Part shown: in pieces, positions 60,216 to 64,000 of the stretch
Numbering within the stretch: position 1 is the stretch's first letter
How the letters are laid out: every line of letters starts with the position of its first letter
Origin: Micromonospora_G sp044458865
GTDB taxonomy: Bacteria; Actinomycetota; Actinomycetes; Mycobacteriales; Micromonosporaceae
Direction: 5' to 3'
DNA length: 64,000 bases
NCBI RefSeq assembly: GCF_044458865.1
Contig: NZ_JBITIH010000001.1
Coordinates: forward strand, 496,001-560,000
Notes under the pieces: model-generated
Told to the model about the DNA's origin: nothing
What the model saw: only the letters and a program-made list of their open reading frames with translations
Databases searched by the model: none
Position numbers and translations under genes: made by a program

Positions 60216-60249
60216 CTTATCGATAATCGATATATTGATAATCGATAAG
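60216..60249. promoter_or_regulatory. 34-bp palindromic operator upstream of DUF2975-XRE unit
   Basis: CTTATCGATAATCGATATAT then TGATAATCGATAAG is symmetric at 30 of 34 positions and built from two ATCGATAATCGAT-type boxes. It lies 10-43 bases upstream of the GTG, where the promoter should be, and includes a TATATT -10-like element. It is probably the autoregulatory XRE operator. Such AT-rich palindromes are rare in this genome. Confidence 0.75.
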
Positions 60250-60329
60250 GAGGGCGCCGATGTCAAGCCCGGGTACAGCCGACCCACGGGGCGGCCGGTC
60301 GACAAGGTACGGGAAGCTCCAGCCCAGAC

Positions 60330-60671
60330 CTACGAGCCCTGTGGGTTGCCGTGGGACGCGAGCCGGGCGAGCGTTTCGAGCTGGAGCAGTGCCATCGCCT
60401 GAGTGACGGACGGTACGTCGCCAACGGGGATGGACGCGTACAGCAGCGTGGAAAGCTCGGGACGGTCCGGCTCGGCCGGTTCGTCCAGCTCTCTGTTCCA
60501 CCGAATGACGAACACGCCTCGACCGGACCGGCTCAGGTAGTAGTCGCCACCGTGGTATTCGCTGTCGCGTAGCTCGAACTCAACGTCGAGCGCCTGGCCG
60601 ACCTTGCCCATCAGGGTTGCGATGTCGTCATGACTTCCGAAGGTCACGGAGGCAACGGAGTTTTCAGGCAT
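60330..60671 (-). CDS. hypothetical protein, 113 aa
   Basis: A soluble alpha/beta protein: MPENSVASVTFGSHDDIAT, FELRDSEYHGGDYYLSRSGR then GVFVIRWNRELDEP, and a helix ending LARLASHGNPQ. The YHGGDYYLS strand and acidic surface are reminiscent of immunity-like proteins, but I assign no family. ATG at 60671; an in-frame ATG 57 bases upstream is less likely. Confidence 0.6.
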   Translation of the reverse strand: MPENSVASVTFGSHDDIATLMGKVGQALDVEFELRDSEYHGGDYYLSRSGRGVFVIRWNRELDEPAEPDRPELSTLLYASIPVGDVPSVTQAMALLQLETLARLASHGNPQGS

Positions 60672-61087
60672 GGAAGGCAGGCTACGACGCTCGGACCCCT
60701 GGGTACCACACCTTAGGCTTGCCACCAATCAGGCAGACGCGGCGGGCCGCACTCTGCCTCACCACATCAGGTACGACTACTCCTGCGACCCGGTGGGTAG
60801 CTACCCAACAGCCTCGCCGGGGTGTCTCCTTGACCAGCATCGCCCAACGATGACCAAAGAGAATAGACAGGTCACAGCCTTAATCATGAGGGTGATCTGG
60901 TGGGCGACACACGGGTCGACCTGTACGCCGGATATCGTTGCCGACATAGTGCTTGACCTGCCCATATGCTCAGCTCTCCCGCCCGGCGTCGCTAGGCCGT
61001 CAGGTCCTCCATCTCCTCGGCTCGCGTCGGCCTACGACTGGTAGCCGGCTGTAGCGGCGGATCCTTTGCAGACGGTAACATCGATCG
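60672..61087. other. 416-base region without a supported gene
   Basis: GC-rich to mixed composition; an open frame on the plus strand has no family similarity or clear ribosome site. It probably contains the atpF-like promoter. No strong hairpin. Confidence 0.5.
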
Positions 61088-61621
61088 ATGTCGCATCATG
61101 CCGCCGGAAGCGAAGGCACGCTCGCAATCACTCCACAATGGCAGGAGCTCATCATCGGGGCTGTGGCGTTCTCGCTGCTGTGCTTCGTGTTGATGAAGTT
61201 CGTCTTTCCTCGGATGGAGCAGATGCTTCAGGCGAGGACCGAGGCGATTGAGGGCGGCTTCGAACGCGCGGAGGCCGCCCGGTCCGAGGCGGTTCGGCTG
61301 CTGGAGCAGTACCGTGCCCAGGTAGCCGAGGCGCGGGACGACGCCAGGCGGATTCGCGACGACGCTCGGGCCGACGCCGAGCGGATCCGGCAGCGTGCGC
61401 TGACCGAGGCGCAGGCGGAGGTCGACCGGGCCGTCTCGGCCGGCAGGGAGTTGCTGGCTGGCGAGCGCCAGGCGGTCGCCCGAGAGCTACGCTCCGAGAT
61501 CGGCGCGCTCGCGGTCGAACTGGCGGGCACAATCGTGGGTGAGTCACTGGCCGAGGAGGCTCGGCGCGCAGGCACGGTCGAGCGGTTCCTGGCCGAGCGC
61601 GAGGCCGCCTCAACGTCCTGA
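61088..61621 (+). CDS. orphan F0F1 ATP synthase subunit B-like protein
   Basis: A 177-residue AtpF homologue. One N-terminal helix (LIIGAVAFSLLCFVLMKFVF) is followed by FPRMEQMLQARTEAIEGGF and a long charged coiled-coil stalk (EQYRAQVAEARDDARRIRDD, ARADAERIRQRALTEAQAEV), ending in a delta-contact region. The real atp operon is not here: no atpB, atpE, atpH or atpA is nearby, so this is a paralogue. It may be a specialised stator or an unrelated use of the fold. ATG at 61088 has no strong ribosome site. Confidence 0.78.
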   Translation: MSHHAAGSEGTLAITPQWQELIIGAVAFSLLCFVLMKFVFPRMEQMLQARTEAIEGGFERAEAARSEAVRLLEQYRAQVAEARDDARRIRDDARADAERIRQRALTEAQAEVDRAVSAGRELLAGERQAVARELRSEIGALAVELAGTIVGESLAEEARRAGTVERFLAEREAASTS

Positions 61622-61693
61622 CGGGTCCGCTCTTGGCGAGGCGGCCAAGCCGAGCAGAACGTCGCCCGAGGCGCCAGCGTCCGTACGGATGTC

Positions 61694-61888
61694 ATGGCTC
61701 AACCGCTACACGCCGACCCTGAGCCATGCGTCCTCGTCGGCGACTCCGAGAGCGACATCGAAGCCGCCCAGGTCGCCGCCATCGGTTACGCCAACAAGCG
61801 CGGCAAACGCACCCGCCTCGCCAAAGCCGAAGCCATCATCGGCAGCATGGCCGAACTCGCCACCATGCTTGCCGGCGAGGAGCTGTAG
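61694..61888 (+). pseudogene. HAD-hydrolase C-terminal remnant
   Basis: 64 codons read CVLVGDSESDIEAAQVA, which is HAD motif IV, then AAIGYANKRGKRT and KAEAIIGSMAELATML, the family C-terminus. Motifs I to III and the cap are missing, so only about the last third remains. ATG in frame is likely incidental. It lies just after the AtpF-like gene. Confidence 0.65.
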
Positions 61889-62066
61889 CCCACCCACTAA
61901 CCTCCACACACGAGCGTCCCGGTCCACTCCCAGGAGCCGGGGCGCTTCATATGGTGGCGGCCCCCACAAGGCATAGGTGACGACTAGAATCCGAGACTGC
62001 TTGGTACGTCGCTACGAGAGATCGCAAAACACCCCCTCGCCCAACTGAATAAATGGGACAAATCGC

Positions 62067-62372
62067 ATGATTCCCGTTCAGCGAACTCGTTGCCGTTACT
62101 GTAACCGACCGGTCATAATCGGCCGAATGCAAAATGGTCACTGGCGAACATTCCATCCGGATGAGTTTCCGTTCGCCGAGGTTCCCGAACGGGAACGTTA
62201 TGCTTTCAGCCGCACCTATGATGCCGTGATTGACCTTATAGGAGTCCAGAAGCCTCCACCTCGGGTGCTCATGCGCCATTACTGTGCCGAACAACGCGAG
62301 CGACAACTTATGGAAAACATGTCCCAAGTAGACGAAATTATTGCCCAAGAGTTTTGGCCGAAAGATGAATGA
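62067..62372 (+). CDS. zinc-ribbon protein, 101 aa, low GC
   Basis: An N-terminal CRYCNRPV zinc-ribbon-like pair, then WRTFHPDEFPFAEVPERERY and a C-terminal RHYCAEQRERQLMENMSQVD. The remaining Cys and His could close a metal site. GC is lower than average, so it was probably acquired. Its end overlaps the next gene's ATG by eight bases (ATGAATGA), so the two are coupled. Function unknown. Confidence 0.68.
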   Translation: MIPVQRTRCRYCNRPVIIGRMQNGHWRTFHPDEFPFAEVPERERYAFSRTYDAVIDLIGVQKPPPRVLMRHYCAEQRERQLMENMSQVDEIIAQEFWPKDE

Positions 62373-63072
62373 ACGAGAAACTTGGTGCAGGCAGTGTCAC
62401 CCGACCACGCGGCTCGTCGATCTAAACGACCGTGTAGAACGATGCCCGAGATGTCATCCCTACTGGAACTACCGGCCGACGGAAGTCGATCCTTCGGTAG
62501 CCCCTGACGGCCGTGTCGCGCAGACAGATGCAGCCCGTTGGCTCTCGTATACCGTGACCACACTACGTCGCATGCCCGCCGATGACTTGCGCGAGCTAGC
62601 ACGGAAATACTTCAATGCATCCTGGACGCCAAACGATGTCATCCATGCATTGGACAATAATCCCGATGGCTCGAAAGCCGGGCCACCACCCCTTCCAACC
62701 GAGCCTGCTCAGCGGATCGAGTGGTGGGTCAGGAACCGCTTGGCAGCCTGGTGTGACGATGAGGGCGAGCCCGGGCCATCCGTTTCGAGCGTACTAGCAG
62801 CTCGCACACAACGACTACGAGCCGAACAGGTTGTCAGAGCAGCAGAGTTTGAGTATCGACGACAGCGAGCGGCACCGCCCTTTGCAGCAAGCGCGTCAGG
62901 CGCTCGGGCGACGGCGATAAGTGCAGCCGCCCGAAGCCGACAAAAACGTCGGCAAGCAGAGGCGCGGGAACGCGCGGCTAGAGAAGCTGAGATTGCAGTC
63001 CGCAAGGCCGAGGTCGAACGCTATTCTCAGCTACTCAAACGTTTTGATGATGCCCAGGAGGATCAGACATAG
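62365..63072 (+). CDS. zinc-ribbon/coiled-coil protein, 235 aa, low GC
   Basis: Two CxxC pairs at the N-terminus (CRQCHP and CPRCHPYW) give a zinc-ribbon or zinc-finger. A HTH-like middle (ARWLSYTVTTLRRMPADDLR, WTPNDVIHALDNNPDG) is followed by a strongly basic Arg/Ala/Glu coiled-coil tail (ARSRQKRRQAEARERAAREA). The HALDxxPDG motif appears in some proteins of actinomycete integrative elements, but I do not assign it. It is coupled to the previous zinc-ribbon gene; no integrase is seen in this window. Confidence 0.65.
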   Translation: MNERETWCRQCHPTTRLVDLNDRVERCPRCHPYWNYRPTEVDPSVAPDGRVAQTDAARWLSYTVTTLRRMPADDLRELARKYFNASWTPNDVIHALDNNPDGSKAGPPPLPTEPAQRIEWWVRNRLAAWCDDEGEPGPSVSSVLAARTQRLRAEQVVRAAEFEYRRQRAAPPFAASASGARATAISAAARSRQKRRQAEARERAAREAEIAVRKAEVERYSQLLKRFDDAQEDQT

Positions 63073-63139
63073 GTTCCGAGCGCCGATGCGGTCCGAACGG
63101 ATCGCTCGCTAACCGCTAAATGATGCCCAACCAACGACT

Positions 63140-63607
63140 TCAATCGACGTGCGGGATTGATCCGTCGAGGTAGCTCGTAATCTGGCGCCGCATTGTTGGG
63201 TGGATGTCTAGGCCGAGTAGGTCATCCGGCGAAAACCAGCCGACCTCGCTCGCCTCGTCATTCACTGTTGGAGCACCGCCGACCGGCCGCGCCAGCAATG
63301 TCACCTCGTACTCTTGACGAATCTCACCGTCGGTGTATGCGACGATGTGACCGGGGTCGGAGTAGATGCCGATGATGCCGGTCACCTCGACCTCGATCCC
63401 GGTCTCTTCTCGCGTCTCACGTATGGCGCACTCCGATGGAGTCTCGCCGATTTCCATCTTGCCCATCGGCAGCGCCCACTGACCGGTGTCGCGCCGCCGT
63501 TGCAGCAGAATCGCGCCCTGGTCGTCGACCGCCAAGACCCCACACGCCGGTACGAGCGTGTTCGCCTTCGGTGCATCCGGATCGTTCCAGTACTCGACAC
63601 GTCCCAC
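63140..63607 (-). CDS. NUDIX hydrolase
   Basis: A 155-residue pyrophosphohydrolase. The NUDIX box GKMEIGETPSECAIRETREE then TGIEV is intact (G-x5-E-x7-REUxEExGU). The N-terminal VGRVEYWNDPDAPKANTLVP and QRRRDTGQWALPMG are typical of a 155-residue actinomycete subgroup. GTG at 63607 is used, two bases after the upstream gene's stop. Its usual upstream partner is a DUF5919/XRE regulator, as here. Substrate unknown. Confidence 0.9.
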   Translation of the reverse strand: MGRVEYWNDPDAPKANTLVPACGVLAVDDQGAILLQRRRDTGQWALPMGKMEIGETPSECAIRETREETGIEVEVTGIIGIYSDPGHIVAYTDGEIRQEYEVTLLARPVGGAPTVNDEASEVGWFSPDDLLGLDIHPTMRRQITSYLDGSIPHVD

Positions 63608-63609
63608 GC

Positions 63610-64000
63610 TCAGACCTCCGTACCCAGCCACGGCATCGCGGTAGCCCACACCCGCTCGAAGCTACTCACGTAGTGATCAAACAGGCTGCCACCATCGACC
63701 TTACGGAGATGGAACGTCGGATTGGCGCTGGCCGCCTCACCGTACGCGTGCGGGTTCGTCAGGATCTCGTCGTCGTACCGGAACAGGCTGTTGTAGAGCG
63801 TGGTCGGGTGCAACCGGATTTCGCAGCCGTCCATCCCCGCGATCTCCCGATAGTACGTCAGCGACGCCCGGATCTTCGCAGCGAGCGTGCCGCCCAGGCC
63901 CTCCTCCCGATCCCGCACCGTCACCGCATCGCTGTTCGGGTCGCCGAAGCAGAGCCGCACCTGCACACCGGCCGACAGACGATCAGCGAGCATCCGGGCG
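63610..64000 (-). CDS. DUF5919-type regulator, 5' part outside window
   Basis: The visible ~130 residues are the C-terminal domain of a DUF5919 protein: RLHPTTLYNSLFRYDDEILTN, GEAASANPTFHLRKVDGG and a C-terminal FDHYVSSFERVWATAMPW. Full-length members begin with an XRE HTH, which would lie beyond the window end. It is co-directional with and two bases from the NUDIX gene, so it likely regulates or is co-expressed with it. Confidence 0.8.
   Translation of the reverse strand, partial: ARMLADRLSAGVQVRLCFGDPNSDAVTVRDREEGLGGTLAAKIRASLTYYREIAGMDGCEIRLHPTTLYNSLFRYDDEILTNPHAYGEAASANPTFHLRKVDGGSLFDHYVSSFERVWATAMPWLGTEV

Noticed and set aside
59601..60305. Longer start for DUF2975 through the palindrome
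   Set aside because: The extension would encode the operator; GTG at 60206 with AAGGGGGC fits the family N-terminus better.
60670..61044. A 124-codon frame before the AtpF-like gene
   Set aside because: No ribosome site, no homology, and composition atypical of coding DNA.

Overview
The window is high-GC actinomycete DNA. The protein sequences and the gene order (gcvT, pepA, lpdA-sucB, TIGR01777, lipB, lipA, DUF4191, RDD, glnA, glnE, glnA2, nadE, panB) fit Micromonosporaceae (Micromonospora or a close relative). Several dispersed palindromes built on AAGGAAGGGCCCCTT also fit that family as I know it. GTG starts and four-base stop/start overlaps are common. No rRNA, tRNA or CRISPR array was found.

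Layout. 1-8.5 kb: a DUF2314 gene (cut by the window edge), gcvT, pepA and the 2-oxo acid dehydrogenase genes lpdA-sucB, then a TIGR01777 SDR. 8.6-13.8 kb: a secreted PHB-depolymerase-type esterase, a low-quality G/C homopolymer tract with seven Ns, an SCO5389-type protein with a ParA/CooC-like ATPase behind a Zur/Fur-like palindrome, and a large membrane protein. 13.9-20 kb: lipB and lipA, separated by an archaeal-type aspartyl-tRNA synthetase with a T-box leader, then an FAD oxidoreductase and DUF4191. 20-22.5 kb: a GlxA/isochorismatase pair and an RDD protein. 22.6-24.2 kb: glnA with a clear GlnR-type operator.

24.2-35.1 kb is an accessory block lying between glnA and glnE. It holds an XRE regulator with two tiny partners, a GntR/IS630 scar, a degenerate GyrB-ATPase-like gene, an AT-richer membrane protein of unknown function, a HAD phosphatase, an ECF42-type sigma factor with DGPF/YCII genes, and two polyprenyl-sugar-type membrane proteins. 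35-46 kb returns to conserved genes: glnE, a class I amidotransferase, an LD-carboxypeptidase, glnA2, nadE and panB. GlnA, its adenylyltransferase GlnE, the unadenylylatable GlnA2 paralogue and glutamine-using NadE form a nitrogen/glutamine neighbourhood.

46-64 kb is more variable: npdG (F420), an RNB ribonuclease, a histone-H1-like Lys/Ala protein, a diiron-oxidase-like gene coupled to a family 2 glycosyltransferase, an alpha/beta-hydrolase wreck, CDGSH, two TetR regulators, a three-gene envelope-stress-like operon (DUF3618/holin-X/LEA-like), a DUF2975+XRE pair with a 34-bp palindromic operator, an orphan AtpF paralogue, a HAD fragment, an AT-richer zinc-ribbon pair, and a NUDIX gene downstream of a regulator that runs off the end.

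Most notable: the T-box-controlled second AspRS, the two-gene diiron-oxidase/glycosyltransferase cassette, the GyrB-ATPase mimic beside an IS630 scar, the orphan AtpF paralogue, and the palindromic operator and repeat families.
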